Positions 1 through 9,785 of a stretch of DNA of 64,000 nucleotides are shown here, in pieces. The notes beneath the pieces are model-generated. The model did not search any database. It saw only the letters and a list, made by a program, of their open reading frames with translations, and was not told the origin of the DNA. Position 1 is the first letter of the stretch. Each line of letters begins with the position of its first letter. Source of the DNA: Phaseolus vulgaris. Lineage: Eukaryota; Streptophyta; Magnoliopsida; Fabales; Fabaceae. Location: positions 29,375,652-29,439,651 of the forward strand of contig NC_023750.2 in NCBI RefSeq assembly GCF_000499845.2. Direction: 5' to 3'. The position numbers were made by a program, and so were the translations under genes.

Positions 1-1
1 T

Positions 2-496
2 AAATCACTTGAAGAAGATCTGGAAAAAGCAAAAAGTGATTTTGAAAAATTGGAAAACCATTTAAAAAATGCTTCTTGCAAGTGTGATACTCTCATTTGC
101 GAAAATTGTGAAAATCTTGAGAAAAAGGTTCACTATCTTGTTGAAACTGTGGACAAGCTTTCAAAGGGGAAATCTAACTTTGAGAATTTCTTGGCATCTC
201 AAAGCTGTGTTTTTGGAAAGGCTGGTTTAGGCTTTAATCCACAGAATAAGCAAGATAAGTTTTCAAAAAGTTTTTCAAGAAAATCAGAAAAACAATCGAT
301 TGTTAAGACGAAACAACCGGTTGTTACATGCTTTTACTGCATGAAGAAAGGCCACTCTGTTAGGTTCTGTAAAATAAGGAAATATTCTGTTCCAAGAGGT
401 TTTATGAAATGGATTCCTAAGGGATGTGAAGTTTCTAACTGCAAAGAAAAGTCAAACGGACCCAAATTTGTAAGGGGACCAAATCTTGCTGCTTGA
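2..496 (+). CDS. Gag C-terminal part of copia-like element (5' end outside window)
   Basis: The frame is open from the left edge, so this is the tail of a longer Gag (structural capsid/nucleocapsid polyprotein that packages element RNA). Its first third is Glu/Lys-rich and coiled-coil-like. Near the C terminus a CCHC zinc knuckle reads CFYCMKKGHSVRFC (C-x2-C-x4-H-x4-C), the usual RNA-binding module. The ORF ends at a TGA after GPNLAA instead of running on into protease. A doublet of the AACAATCGATTGTT-type repeat (290-325) lies inside the coding sequence and is translated as KQSIVKTKQPVV. Relatives of this Gag are common in legume copia elements. Confidence 0.8.
   Translation, partial: KSLEEDLEKAKSDFEKLENHLKNASCKCDTLICENCENLEKKVHYLVETVDKLSKGKSNFENFLASQSCVFGKAGLGFNPQNKQDKFSKSFSRKSEKQSIVKTKQPVVTCFYCMKKGHSVRFCKIRKYSVPRGFMKWIPKGCEVSNCKEKSNGPKFVRGPNLAA
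290..325 (+). repeat. 21-bp-phased near-palindromic doublet, copy 1 (inside gag)
   Basis: Two near-palindromic 15-mers (AAACAATCGATTGTT and AAACAACCGGTTGTT) start 21 bp apart. This copy is coding and keeps the gag frame because 21 is a multiple of 3. Confidence 0.75.
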
Positions 497-1170
497 AATC
501 TTTTATGCAGGAAAACTAAAGAAAAAGGAGGGACTGAGTCATCTGATCAAGTTTTTGAACAAAAAGACAGTCATTGAAGCTGAATCAATGATATGCAAAG
601 GACCTCAACAGTGAAAAGAGGCTTCTTGATCATAAAGCACATGACTCATTGAAGAATTAAAATGAGGATAAGACTTTCCTTTATTTGTTTTTAATTTCTG
701 TTCTTTCTCATGGTTAAACAATCTTTTTATATTGATCAATGTCATCTGCTTTGAAATCCTTATGTTCATGGTTAAAATTCGAAAACAGTTTTAAACTGCT
801 GCAGAAAAACAACCGATTGTTTCTTCGAAACAACCGATTGTTTTGGGTCTGGCAGCATTATGAAGAAATTGTTTTAATTGCTATTTTAAATTTCTATCCG
901 TTGCAGATCAATTCAAAGAGAGAATCTTGGTCAAAGAATTTGTGTTGAAAGCTGATTATGTTCAGAGAGAAGTTACAACAGTCATAAAGGAAAATATTCC
1001 AAAATCTTAGAAATTCAAGAGCCTTAATGACTAGTCAAAGATCACATGTGAAGACCATCTGATTCTCAGCTTTTTCTGACGTTTTCTGTGCAGAGCAGAG
1101 TCAAGTCCTCTCTCTCTGAAAATCAGGTACCCACTGAATAGAATTGAATGCTAATTGATTCTTTTTCTGC
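497..1170 (+). other. Non-coding internal region of the copia-like element
   Basis: No convincing protein is visible here. Apart from doublet copy 2 the stretch has no recognisable domain, although pol would be expected at this place in an autonomous copia element. Confidence 0.6.
807..843 (+). repeat. 21-bp-phased near-palindromic doublet, copy 2
   Basis: AAACAACCGATTGTTT occurs at 807-822 and again at 828-843, separated by CTTCG, in the non-coding stretch between gag and the extra ORF. Confidence 0.8.
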
Positions 1171-1178
1171 TATAAAAA
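1171..1178 (+). promoter_or_regulatory. Candidate internal TATA box upstream of the extra ORF
   Basis: TATAAAAA lies 116 bp before the ATG at 1287, in a suitable place for a separate transcript of the downstream ORF. Position and sequence are seen; promoter activity is inferred. Confidence 0.45.
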
Positions 1179-1286
1179 TTGGTGCAGCTGATCTCTTCCA
1201 CAAGAACAACGAATTGCAACATCTCTTGCAACATCTCTTGCAAAAATCTGTGAAGTGAGTTCTTCTCTGTTTTCTTCTCTGCCATC

Positions 1287-2486
1287 ATGGAATCAACTCC
1301 TCCCACCTCAAAGAGAGTCAAAACCAAGGCTGTAAGGTCTGGAGGAAGGCTAGAAGGCTGGTTTTCTGGAGACAATGATCTTATTGAGAAGTATAGGTAT
1401 GAAACAAGTATCAAGAAGATAAACAACCCCAAGGTTGTATGCTTTGATTGGCTGAAAAGTCAAAAGCTTGATAATATGAGAAGGCTGCTCAAGGATCAAT
1501 CTCTCAGAAAGTTCCTGGAGATGAAGGGAAACATATATCTAGATTTGGTGAGGGTGTTCTACACAAACCTAAAGTTTGAGGGAAACAATCTAGTTTCTCA
1601 TGTGAAGGGTGTAGAAATGGAGATAACTCATGAAGTATGGACTGCTGTTGCTGGTCTCAAGTTCTCTGGTCTTAGAATCAACAAGGGAAACCTTGGAGTG
1701 GTGGAGGATTTTAACAAAATCCAATTCTACAAGAGTTTCTTGAAGAATCAACATGCTCAAGTAAGTACATGCTCGGTTGGAGGTCTAAAGCTTGATGAGA
1801 GATTGCTTGCTCTCATTTTAACTTGGATTCTAACTTCAAGGGGGAGTAATCATTCTGTTCTAACTGAAGAAGATTTGGTATATATCTTCTGCATCACCAA
1901 GAAAATCAAAATCAATTGGATCCACATCATCAAAGAGCACATGCAAAAAGCCATGAGGTTAGGTGATTATAATTATCCATATGCTGTTTTGGTATCTAAA
2001 TTTCTACTCTATTTTGAAGTTAACCTTGAAGATGAAACATCTGAGTTGGTCAAGTCAACTCAAGAGTTGAACAATGGATCACTCAGCAAAATGGGTTTTA
2101 CAAAAGTAGGTGGAAAATGGATAAGCAAGGATGGTGATCATGGTGCCTCATCTAGTGGTGTTGCTAATCTTGAACAAGATGAACCTGCTGATATGGATGT
2201 TCAACATGAAGATCCACCTGAAGATTATCAAGATGCTGGACCAAGTGCTGGTGCTGGAAATCAAGGAGAAAGGATGCAAACCATGTCTTCTTTTGAAAGA
2301 CTCATGGTGAATAGGCTTGATAGCTTTGCTGAAAATCAAAGAAGCTTCCATTGCTGTGTTAGTAATTTCCAAAGGATTGACACCAGGTTTGACAATATGG
2401 ATGCAAGATTTATGACTCTGGATGAACAGATTGAAGCTGTCCAGAACCAAATCTTTGATCTTCAGTTTGCTGATGAAGAAGAATGA
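1287..2486 (+). CDS. Element-encoded extra ORF, putative plant transposon protein domain
   Basis: An intact 399-codon ORF begins at ATG (context CATCATGG) and ends in an acidic tail. The central ~200 residues resemble the legume 'putative plant transposon protein' domain found in retrotransposon-derived proteins, with segments such as VFYTNLKFEGNNLVSHVKG and LALILTWILTSRGSNHS. The last ~110 residues are Asp/Glu/Gln-rich and then predicted helical. There is no protease, polymerase or integrase motif. It sits between gag and the polypurine tract, the position of accessory (envelope-like or unknown) ORFs in SIRE-type elements, but I see no signal peptide or membrane segment to support an envelope role. 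Its function is unknown. The uninterrupted frame suggests a recently functional copy. Confidence 0.75.
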   Translation: MESTPPTSKRVKTKAVRSGGRLEGWFSGDNDLIEKYRYETSIKKINNPKVVCFDWLKSQKLDNMRRLLKDQSLRKFLEMKGNIYLDLVRVFYTNLKFEGNNLVSHVKGVEMEITHEVWTAVAGLKFSGLRINKGNLGVVEDFNKIQFYKSFLKNQHAQVSTCSVGGLKLDERLLALILTWILTSRGSNHSVLTEEDLVYIFCITKKIKINWIHIIKEHMQKAMRLGDYNYPYAVLVSKFLLYFEVNLEDETSELVKSTQELNNGSLSKMGFTKVGGKWISKDGDHGASSSGVANLEQDEPADMDVQHEDPPEDYQDAGPSAGAGNQGERMQTMSSFERLMVNRLDSFAENQRSFHCCVSNFQRIDTRFDNMDARFMTLDEQIEAVQNQIFDLQFADEEE

Positions 2487-2491
2487 AGGAA

Positions 2492-2527
2492 AAACAACTG
2501 ATTGGTTATCGGAACAATCGATTATTT
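2492..2527 (+). repeat. Near-palindromic doublet, copy 3 (degenerate)
   Basis: AAACAACTGATTGGTT followed about 20 bp later by GAACAATCGATTATTT, just after the stop codon of the extra ORF. Both halves carry substitutions relative to the other copies. Confidence 0.6.
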
Positions 2528-2864
2528 TCTTGCTGTTATATCTGGTTTTTAAAATTTCTTTCTTTCTGTTGTTACTGCTTTAGTTTTGATGTAATCAAAA
2601 CAATATCTTGTTTTTATCTCTTCTCTTTTTCTATTTGTGAAGACAAATAGGGGGAGATATATGATGTGTTTAAGTTTCTTTTTATTGTTGTTAAAACAGT
2701 TTGGAATGTGTAATAATTTTCTGATATTTAGTTCTGAAGTTTATTACTGTTTATCTGTGCTAACCAATATCAAAAGTTCTATGCTTTGTTCAAAACTGTA
2801 TCTTGCAGGAACTGCTTCAGATTTAATCAGGTACAACACAAGCATAAGGGATTTGTCTTCATCA

Positions 2865-2877
2865 AATAGGGGGAGAT
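2865..2877 (+). other. Polypurine tract of the copia-like element
   Basis: AATAGGGGGAGAT lies directly against the TGTTGAACC start of the LTR, as expected for the plus-strand primer. A similar AATAGGGGGAGAT also occurs at about 2647-2659 and may be an older or decoy tract. Confidence 0.75.
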
Positions 2878-3074
2878 TGTTGAACCAAGTGGTGTTCAAG
2901 CTTTGAAGAATCCAAATCCTTTGAAGGATGTTGAAGCCTTTGTTGTGCTTGATGTTGCTGTGTTGGTTTAACTTAGTTCTGGGGTAGTTTGAATGTTGTA
3001 ATCCACCCTTTGATTAAATTTAAAGCATAAGCATCTCAATCTTTGTGAAAGTAAAATGTTTTCAAACTAAGTTA

Positions 3075-3111
3075 AAACAACCGATTGTTTTGTCGAAACA
3101 ACCGATTGTTT
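3075..3111 (+). repeat. 21-bp-phased doublet, copy 4 (in LTR)
   Basis: AAACAACCGATTGTTT at 3075-3090 and 3096-3111, separated by TGTCG. Confidence 0.8.
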
Positions 3112-3176
3112 ATACTTAGGTGTTTTGAGAAAAAGATTGAAAATTGTTTTTAAAATGGTTGAACTGTTAAGAACCA

Positions 3177-3213
3177 AAACAACCGAATGATTCGAGGAAA
3201 CAACCGATTGTTT
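3177..3213 (+). repeat. 21-bp-phased doublet, copy 5 (in LTR)
   Basis: A degenerate first half (AAACAACCGAATGATT) and an exact second half start 21 bp apart. Confidence 0.75.
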
Positions 3214-3446
3214 GTTTTGGGACCATAACAGAAAAACTGTTTTATCTTTGACTGAGCTTTAAATGTTTTAACTGCTTACGCTCCAGTCATTAAATGCTTT
3301 GACCAAATCTTTTAATGCAATTTAAGAGTTTGTTAAGATTTGATAACAAACTACATCTTTGAATAAATTCAGAAAAACAGATTTGACAATCAATTTTTGA
3401 TAAGTTTTTCCTAAGAGTTTTTGAGTTTTTCAAAGAGCTGAGATTG

Positions 3447-3451
3447 CTAAG
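3447..3451. other. Target-site duplication CTAAG, left copy
   Basis: CTAAG directly precedes the TGATCC terminus of the nested gypsy element. The matching copy at 13783-13787 follows its GGATCA terminus. Confidence 0.85.
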
Positions 3452-3458
3452 TGATCCT

Positions 3459-3874
3459 GCCTGTTACTTGGCCTGTGACTAGCAGCGAGTCACTCTTAGC
3501 CATCAGCACCCTAGCTCCCATCTCCTTGGCCAGCAAAATCCCGGCGATCAGCGCCTCATACTCTGCTTGATTGTTGCTGGCTTTAAAGGCAAACCTCAAA
3601 GATTGTTCAATCAGCACGCCGTTGGGTCCTTCCAAAATGACCCCAGCACCGCTACCCTGCTGGTTCGACGATCCATCCACCGAGAGTACCCAACGGAAAT
3701 CGTCTCCTTCAACCCGCGCCGCCTCTGATGAGAGCTCGACCACGAAATCTGCAAAGATTTGCCCCTTGATCGGGCCTCGAGGCTCGTACTTAATATCAAA
3801 CTCTGACAACTCTACCGCCCACTTCACCATCCTTCCCGCAACGTCGGGTTTCTTCAAGACCTTCTGGATGGGCA
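3459..3874 (-). repeat. Left arm of 416-bp inverted repeat (RNase H segment)
   Basis: The reverse complement matches 6324-6739 over 416 bp, and by eye I find a single difference (GCG versus GCA in an Ala codon). The spacer is 2449 bp. The outer edge ends in AACAGGC, which is also present in the element's LTR end. Confidence 0.85.
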
Positions 3875-6323
3875 GGTCAGTCATCACCAGTATTGTGAAA
3901 CTGTGGAAGTAGTGGCGCAACCTCCTCGCCGAAAACACCACAGCCAGCGCAGCCTTCTCCAGGGCCTGATATCTCGTTTCTGGGCCCTGCAATACTTTGC
4001 TCACAAAATAAATAGGCCTCTGAGCCTAATCTTGATCCTGGGCGAGCACCGCACTCACCGCCCTCTCAGTCACAGCGAAATACAACCTGAGAGGGATTCC
4101 CGCCAGCGGTTTGCACAGAACCGGCGGGCTCGCCAGATACTCTTTTAGTTTGACGAAAGCCTCCTCGCACTCTTTCGTCCAAACGAACTTGTTATTGCGC
4201 CGCAGACATTGAAAATAGGGATGCCCCTTTTCTCCGCTAGCTGACACGAAGCGAGATAGGGCTGCCATCCGACCTGTCAGCTGCTGGACCTCTTTCACTG
4301 TAGCCGGGCTTCTCATCGCCAAGATGGCGGCACACTTGTCTGGGTTAGCTTCTATTCCCCTTTCAGTCAAGAGAAAACCCAAGAACTTTCCAGCCTCCAC
4401 GCCGAAAATGCATTTCTCCGGGTTGAGCTTTAACTTGAACTTGGCGATCGTCGTGAACAATTCCTCCAAGTCTGCAACGTGCTTGCTTTTCTCCTGCGAG
4501 GTCACGACCATGTCATCGACGTAGGCTTGCACGTTCCTCCCCAGCATTGGTGCAAGTACTCGATCCATCAACCTCTGGTACGTGGCCCCCGCGTTCTTCA
4601 GCCCGAACGGCATCACCTTATAGCAATAGCACGATCTCTCCGTCAAGAAGGTTGTTTTCTCTTCATCCATGGGATGCATCTTGATCTGATTATAGCCCGA
4701 GAAGGCATCCAGAAAGCTCAGCAGCTTGCACCCTGCAGCACTATCAACCAGGGCATCAATGCTTGGTAAAGGATACGAATCCTTTGGGCAAGCTTTGTTC
4801 AGATCGGTGAAATCGACGCACATGCGCCATTTCCCGTTACTCTTCTTCACCAGCACGACATTTGCCAACCATTCAGGGTACTGGACTTCCCTGATGTGGC
4901 CTGCAGCGAGGAGTTTCTGTGTTTCGTCCCTGATCGCCTACCTCCTCTCTTCATTGAATTTTCTTCTCCTTTGTCGCACCGGTCTCACCATGTTGTCCAT
5001 CGCCAGATGATGGCACAAGAAGTCGGGATCGATCCCGGGCATGTCCGAAGCGGACCAAGCAAACGCGTCCAGATGCCGCTCAATCACCTTGGCGATTTGG
5101 TCCTGGAGATCGACCTCCAGAGATCTTCCGAGCTTGAAGATTTTTCCCCCGATCTCCTTCTCGAGCCACTGCTCAACGGGTTTGGGCCTGGATTCCCTGG
5201 CGATCACCGCCTTGGCGATTCCCAGTTCTCTCGCTTCCTCGGGGCGATTCCGCGCCTCTTCCTCCTCCAGGCCAGCATTCCTCTCCCCTAGCTCAGCGTC
5301 TACCATCTCTACATCCCTTCCGGCGGCCTCCTCTGTTACCGGCGGTCTGGGCCTCACACCGGGAGGTGGGGTGGTTGTTACATAACTCACTGATCTTTTG
5401 TTTTTCAGGCTATTCTCATAGCACCTTTTCGCTTCTTTCTGATCAGACTTGATCGTGATCACCACCCCTTCCATGGACGGCAGCTTCACCTTCATGTGCC
5501 GAGTCGATGGAATGGCGCCTATCCTGTTAAGAGTGGGCCTTCCCAACAGGATGTTATATGCTGAAGGGGCGTTTACGATGAGGTACTTGATTTTCTCCGT
5601 CCTCGACCCAGCCTCATCTGTAAACGTGGTTCTCAGCTCAATGTACCCCCTGACCTCCACCTGGTCACCAGCGAACCCATATAAGCACCCTCCATAGGGC
5701 CTTAGCTGGTCAAGGGGCAATTCCAGCTGCGTGAAAGTCGGCCAGAACATCACGTCTGCCGAGCTTCCTTGGTCCACCAGAACTCTGTGGACCTTCCTCC
5801 CTGCTGTGACCAACGAAATGACTATGGGATCGTTGTCATGAGGCACAACGTCCCGAAGATCCTGCTTGGTGAACGTAATGTCCACTTCCGGCGAGTGATC
5901 TTCAAACATGTCCACTGTCATCACCGATCGCGCATACTTTTTCCTCTGCGATGCGGTGCATCCACCACCTGAGAAACCCCCTGCAATGGTGTGGATCTCC
6001 CCGTGGATGGGCATCTCGTGTTGCTGGGCTTCTCCACCTACTGGCTGGGAACTCGACGCTCCCCCCGTCCTTCTATCCAGCAGATAGTCATTTAGGAACC
6101 CGCTCTTAACCAGATCGTCGAGCTGATACCCCAAAGACAAACACGAGTCCAAGGTGTGGCCAAAACATTGGTGGAACTCGCACCAGGCGTCTGGCTTTGA
6201 CCCCAGCACCTTGTCGCCTACCTTCTCCGGCGCCTTCAACCTAGCAGATATATTAGGGATAGCGATCAGGTCCGCTAGTCCCATGACAAATTTGTGCTTA
6301 GGCGGGCGATTGTACTCCCGGCG
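3460..6323 (-). pseudogene. Tat gag (end)-protease-reverse transcriptase-RNase H, inverted block
   Basis: Read on the minus strand, one frame gives a gag zinc knuckle of the Tat type (CEFHQCFGHTLDSC, C-x2-H-x4-H-x4-C), an aspartic protease (VLVDQGSSAD), a reverse transcriptase with the FLDAFSGYNQI region and the catalytic YVDD box, the gypsy RNase H and the start of the second RNase H. Two in-frame TAG codons break it: one at 4938-4940, just before the RT domain, and one at 4026-4028, between RT and RNase H. The block is cut at both ends, in gag at 6323 and in RNase H at the reversed LTR end at 3452-3465. It cannot make a full polyprotein. Confidence 0.85.
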
Positions 6324-6739
6324 TGCCCATCCAGAAGGTCTTGAAGAAACCCGACGTTGCGGGAAGGATGGTGAAGTGGGCGGTAGAGTTGTCAGAGTTT
6401 GATATTAAGTACGAGCCTCGAGGCCCGATCAAGGGGCAAATCTTTGCAGATTTCGTGGTCGAGCTCTCATCAGAGGCGGCGCGGGTTGAAGGAGACGATT
6501 TCCGTTGGGTACTCTCGGTGGATGGATCGTCGAACCAGCAGGGTAGCGGTGCTGGGGTCATTTTGGAAGGACCCAACGGCGTGCTGATTGAACAATCTTT
6601 GAGGTTTGCCTTTAAAGCCAGCAACAATCAAGCAGAGTATGAGGCACTGATCGCCGGGATTTTGCTGGCCAAGGAGATGGGAGCTAGGGTGCTGATGGCT
6701 AAGAGTGACTCGCTGCTAGTCACAGGCCAAGTAACAGGC
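6324..6739 (+). repeat. Right arm of 416-bp inverted repeat
   Basis: Pairs with 3459-3874. The arm begins at TGCCCATCCAG, directly against inverted gag sequence, and ends at AACAGGC, where the RNase H gene continues normally. Confidence 0.85.
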
Positions 6740-8332
6740 GAGTTCCAGGCTAAAGATCCACAAATGGCGGCTTACTTGGCGTATGTGCAGGAATTGAAGA
6801 GTTCCTTTGCCTCCTTTGAAGTAGTACATGTGCCCAGGGAGCAGAATGCCCGAGCTGACTTGCTTGCTAAGCTCGCCAGCTCAGGCAAGGGGGGTAGGAA
6901 GAGGACGGTGATTCAAGAAACTCTGAAGACGCCAAGGGCATTTGTAGCAGATCACCTGGTCCTTCAGATAAGCAAGTCGACGGAGAGAGCAGCGAGAAGC
7001 CATAAGTCTTTGACGCAAGAAACCCTGAGATCGCCGAGAGTTAGAGCATGTCGAGGAGAGAAGGTGGACGTGATGCAGGTCTGCGCCGCCCATGAGCCAG
7101 ACACTTGGATAACGCAATACAAACGGTGCCTGGCAGATGGCCTCCTCCCGTTGGATCCGACGGAAGCTAGGAAGGTAAAGAAAAATTCCAGCAAGTATAC
7201 GTTGATTGATGGCGATCTGTACAGGTTTGGGTTCACCCACCCGCTCCTAGAATGTATACACGGCGAGAAGTGCACGAGAATAATGGCAGAGCTCCACGAA
7301 GGTATATGCGGAAGCCACGTCGGGGGTCGAGCTCTGGCCGCGAGGACTCTCCGTGCAGGCTACTACTGGCCATCCATGAGAGAAGATTGCAAGAAGTATG
7401 CCCAATGCTGTAAACAATGCCAGCAGCACGCCGATTGGCATAAGGCACCTCCCGAGGAGTTGAAGTCGATCTATAGCCCTTGGCCGTTTCATACTTGGGG
7501 AATCGACATCCTGGGACCTTTCCCGCTGGCGATCAGGCAAATGAAGTACTTGGTGGTGGCGATTGAGTATTTCACCAAGTGGATTGAAGCAGAACCAGTG
7601 GCCCAGATCACTGCACACAAGATCGAAGGTTTTGTATGGAGGAACATCGTGTGCTGGTTTGGAGTGCCTAAGCGCCTGGTGTCAGACAATGGGACGCAGT
7701 TTGCAAGCCACCTGTTGAAGAAGCTTTGCGAAGGGGTGGGAATTCAACAAGTGTTTGCATCCGTCGAGCACCCTCAAACGAATGGCCAGGTGGAGTCGGC
7801 TAATCGGGTGTTGTTGAGAGGTTTGAAGAGAAGGCTTGAGAAAGCCAAGGGAAGTTGGGCTGAGGAGGTGCCCCGTATAGTCTGGGCGTACCACACCACC
7901 GAGCAGTCAGGAACCCACGAGACCCCGTTCAGCTTGGTCTATGGGTGTGATGCCATGATTCCGGTGGAGATCCAGGAAAGCTCGCCGAGATTCCAGAACT
8001 TTGTAGAGGAAGACTCGAATGAAGAGAGAAGGCTGAACCTGGATCTGCTGGATGAGGTTAGGGAAGAGGCGAGGCTGAAGGCTGAGGCGGTGAAGAGGAG
8101 GATCGAGCGAAGATACAACTCAAAGGTGATGCCAAGGCAGTTTAGAGAAGGCGATCTGGTGATGAGGAAGGCCCACCAGTACGAGATGGAGAATAAACTA
8201 TCACCCAAGTGGACTGGACCGTTCAGAATAACCGAGGCGCTCGGGAACGGAGCCTACCGCTTAGAAACGCTGGAAGGAGGGGCGATTCCTCGCACCTGGA
8301 ATGCCACACACTTGAAGTTGTACTATAGTTGA
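6324..8332 (+). CDS. Truncated Tat pol: archaeal-type RNase H plus integrase
   Basis: The frame is open from the inversion junction to TGA at 8332 (about 669 codons). No ATG belongs to it, because the normal polyprotein start lies in the missing or inverted half. The N-terminal ~230 residues hold the extra RNase H typical of Tat elements (LSVDGSSNQQGSGAGVIL, NNQAEYEAL). Next comes the integrase H-H-C-C zinc domain (HEGICGSHVGG, CKQCQQH), then the catalytic core with the D-D-E residues in WGIDILGPF, VSDNGTQF and HPQTNGQVESANR, and a C-terminal DNA-binding region ending in WNATHLKLYYS. All catalytic residues are intact. Expression is doubtful because the upstream gag-RT half points the other way. 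Confidence 0.85.
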
Positions 8333-8596
8333 GAGCTTTGTAAGTAAAGACAAACACAATGTTATATTACGATGTTTCTGTTAAAACAGTTGAAGGGGGC
8401 ACTCTTTTCCCTAAGGAGGGTTTTTAACGAGGCCACCCAATAAAGAAGAGTTTTCGAAGTATAAGGTGTTTTCAGATTGCATGTGTGCCATTTTCAAAAG
8501 TTTTGAAGAAAGACCTTGTCATTTGTACATGATTTAAGGCAAGAAAAGACATATCGCGTGCTTTCTAAAAAGTTTTAAGTCCTCATCGTTTTTCGG
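8333..8596 (+). other. Tat 3' untranslated segment
   Basis: No ORF. The stretch around AACGAGGCCACCCAATAAA (about 8428-8447) is shared with the second Tat copy at 14590-14615 and so marks a conserved part of this family's 3' region. Confidence 0.6.
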
Positions 8597-9190
8597 CGAT
8601 TGGAGGCACCAGTTAAGTTTTAAAGTCCTCATCGTCTTTCGGCGATTGGAGGCACCAGATGAAAGACCTCAACGCTCTCGCGCGTCCTGAGGCAAGTTAA
8701 AGACCTCCTCGCCGTCGAGCGAGTGCAGGCGAGAGAAAGAAAAGGTCCTCAGTGCATCCAGGGGGGAGGAGATGTACACCCTGGGCAAGTTGAGGCACCA
8801 GATAAAGTCCTTATCGCCGTGGTGCGAGCTAAGGCCAGTTAAAGACCTCCTCGCCGTCGAGCGAGTGCAGGCGAGAGAAAGAAAAGGTCCTCAGTGCATC
8901 CAGGGGGGAGGAGATGTACACCCTGGGCAAGTTGAGGCACCAGATAAAGTCCTTATCGCCGTGGTGCGAGCTAAGGCCAGTTAAAGACCTCCTCGCCGTC
9001 AAGCGAGTGCAGGCGAGAGAAAGAAAAGGTCCTCAGTGCATCCAGGGGGAGGAGATGTACGCCCTGGGCAAGTTGAGGCACCAGTTAAAGACCTTTTCGC
9101 CGATGAGCGAGTTCAGGCGAGTTAAAGACCTTCTCGCTTACGTGCGAGCATAGGCAAGATAAAATCCTTCTCGTCTCGAACGAGTTCAGG
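8597..9190 (+). repeat. Tandem repeat array in Tat 3' region, 142-bp period
   Basis: The unit beginning AAAGACCTCCTCGCCGTC recurs at 8699, 8841 and 8983 (period 142) and then in shortened form at 9087. Shorter related units (TCCTCATCG...GGCGATTGGAGGCACCAG) precede it from about 8580. Each unit mixes CTC-GCC and GCGAG segments, so it is rich in short inverted matches. Tandem repeats 3' of integrase are a known habit of the Retand group. Confidence 0.85.
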
Positions 9191-9785
9191 TATGGCGCAG
9201 AGGGTGGAAGAAGCTTGGAAGGTGGCTAAGGTAGGTTCGAAGAGAACGCCTGGTCAGCCGGTCTTTCGCTCTGAAGTTCAGGGGGGCAAAGGAAGATCCC
9301 AAAGGGCGTTTCTACCCCAGATAAAGAAACGATTGCCAAAGCATGAGGCTAGGAAAAGCTGAGGTTACTAAGAGGTCTTGGCGATCGAGAAGAGCTTAAA
9401 AACGGCGAGGAGGTTGAAAGACTTGTTTGACAAAGCAGGTCGAGTGGGACGTTGTTTGAGCCAATGATTGAGTTACAGTTCGTTGCTTGAAGGGTATTCT
9501 TATGATAAGGTTAGTGCCTCAAGAGTACAAGTTGTTTAAAATGATTATTGCTTAAGTTTGAATTGGCTCGAGGCAGTTACGTCAGAAGTCGCATTTGCAA
9601 AATCATTAAGTTAAATCCGTCAAAGTTAAACATGCAAAGAAGGTTAAAGCGCTTAAAAGGAGTCAGGAGAGAGAATATCCAAGCTTTGTCATAAGATAAG
9701 TATCAGTTTAAAACACATATGCGCAAGTTTTTATTACAAGGTATATACAAGGTAAATCATAAAGTAGCAGATGAGGTGGGGTTGA
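9191..9785. other. Spacer between repeat array and antisense gene
   Basis: About 600 bp with no recognisable gene. It contains the 3' flank of the antisense gene. Confidence 0.5.

Larger units (their letters stand above)
1..3451 (+). mobile_element. Copia/SIRE-like LTR retrotransposon, pol-less 3' portion (left part, enters from left edge)
   Basis: The visible order is end of gag (2-496), about 790 bp without a convincing gene, an extra ORF (1287-2486), a polypurine tract (2865-2877) and the first half of the 3' LTR (2878-3451). The LTR resumes at 13788-14364 beyond a nested gypsy element. No protease, integrase, reverse transcriptase or RNase H lies between gag and the 3' LTR, where copia pol should be. 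This copy therefore appears non-autonomous, and a pol-bearing relative would have to supply its enzymes. The SIRE-like label rests on the long LTR, the shape of the gag zinc knuckle and the polypurine tract; it is an inference. Confidence 0.8.
2878..3451 (+). repeat. 3' LTR of copia-like element, 5' half
   Basis: The LTR starts TGTTGAACC right after the polypurine tract and is cut at 3451 by the nested gypsy element. CTAAG at 3447-3451 is the target site and recurs at 13783-13787. The remainder is at 13788-14364, giving about 1.15 kb in all. Two AAACAACCGATTGTTT doublets lie in this half. Confidence 0.85.

Noticed and set aside
1287..2486. Extra ORF as a retroviral-type envelope gene
   Set aside because: No signal peptide, transmembrane segment or glycosylation-rich ectodomain is visible.
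3903..6402. Several plus-strand frames of 80-130 codons
   Set aside because: They are shadows of the inverted gag-RT-RNase H block on the minus strand.
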